From Lachnospiraceae bacterium (GTDB lineage Bacteria; Bacillota; Clostridia; Lachnospirales; Lachnospiraceae): a DNA stretch of 52,367 bases. Positions 51,738-52,367 of this stretch are shown one piece after another. Numbering within the stretch: position 1 is the first letter of the stretch; the number at the start of each line of letters is the position of its first letter. A program made the position numbers and the translations under genes. The stretch is taken from contig JAFYAS010000047.1 in the NCBI GenBank assembly GCA_017540605.1, positions 1-52,367 of the forward strand. The letters run 5' to 3'. The notes beneath the pieces are model-generated. The model was not told the DNA's origin and searched no databases. It was given only the letters and a program-made list of their open reading frames with translations.

Positions 51738-52367
<630 letters not shown>

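Overview
The window looks like chromosomal DNA from an anaerobic Firmicute of the class Clostridia, most probably a Lachnospiraceae-type organism (Butyrivibrio/Roseburia-like). This rests on gene content and order, not on a database match. The supporting blocks are nifS-thiI, ireB-ruvX-yrzB, trhP-trmR, yqeG-aroE and aroQ-papA, all in low-to-moderate GC DNA with strong AGGAGG ribosome binding sites and TTGACA/TATAAT-like promoters. Almost every gene is on the + strand. The two exceptions are a 49-residue protein (2939-3088) and an HPr-like protein (6384-6626).

Layout. (1) 1-2.9 kb: 3' part of dnaK, then a gene-free 348-bp spacer with a long hairpin and three tandem 73-bp palindromic repeats, then dnaJ. 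(2) 3.2-10.0 kb: an RNA-modification group. It holds a NifS-type cysteine desulfurase with ThiI (tRNA 4-thiouridine), RsmE (16S rRNA), MtaB (tRNA ms2t6A), a U32 TrhP-like protein with a TrmR-like methyltransferase (wobble uridine), and a degenerate HPr. (3) 10.0-13.6 kb: YlbF-like protein, a short MltG-like membrane protein without the lytic domain, IreB, RuvX, a YrzB-like DUF1292 protein and RNase J. (4) 13.6-26.1 kb: a visibly AT-richer surface-glycan cluster. It has glucose-1-phosphate cytidylyltransferase, a thiamine-diphosphate carboligase-like enzyme, an FkbM methyltransferase, two GT2 glycosyltransferases, a two-domain aldolase-family protein, an SDR, a YfhO-family membrane protein and a GT-C glycosyltransferase. 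(5) 26.1-48.1 kb: a near-complete Gram-positive type IV pilus locus. It has pilB, pilT, pilC, a pilin, prepilin peptidase, a PilM-PilN fusion, PilO, four minor prepilin-like genes (two of them giant), a 2062-residue secreted protein and a second pilin. No secretin or PilP is present, as expected for a one-membrane cell. (6) 48.1-52.4 kb: yqeG, an aroE-aroK fusion, aroQ, an Xaa-Pro peptidase, then gdhA (cut by the window end) behind its own promoter and a long leader hairpin.

How it may work together. The pilus genes encode assembly (PilB) and retraction (PilT) motors, the platform (PilC, PilM-N, PilO), processing (PilD) and six subunits with prepilin-like N-termini. The 1024- and 2062-residue proteins are the natural candidates for a tip or adhesion module. 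The glycan cluster directly upstream could make a CDP-linked, possibly two-carbon-branched sugar and transfer it by lipid-linked glycosyltransferases to a surface polymer or, speculatively, to the pilus. The most unusual parts are this pairing of carboligase and aldolase with RfbF, the giant pilus-locus proteins, the PilM-PilN fusion and several non-coding elements.
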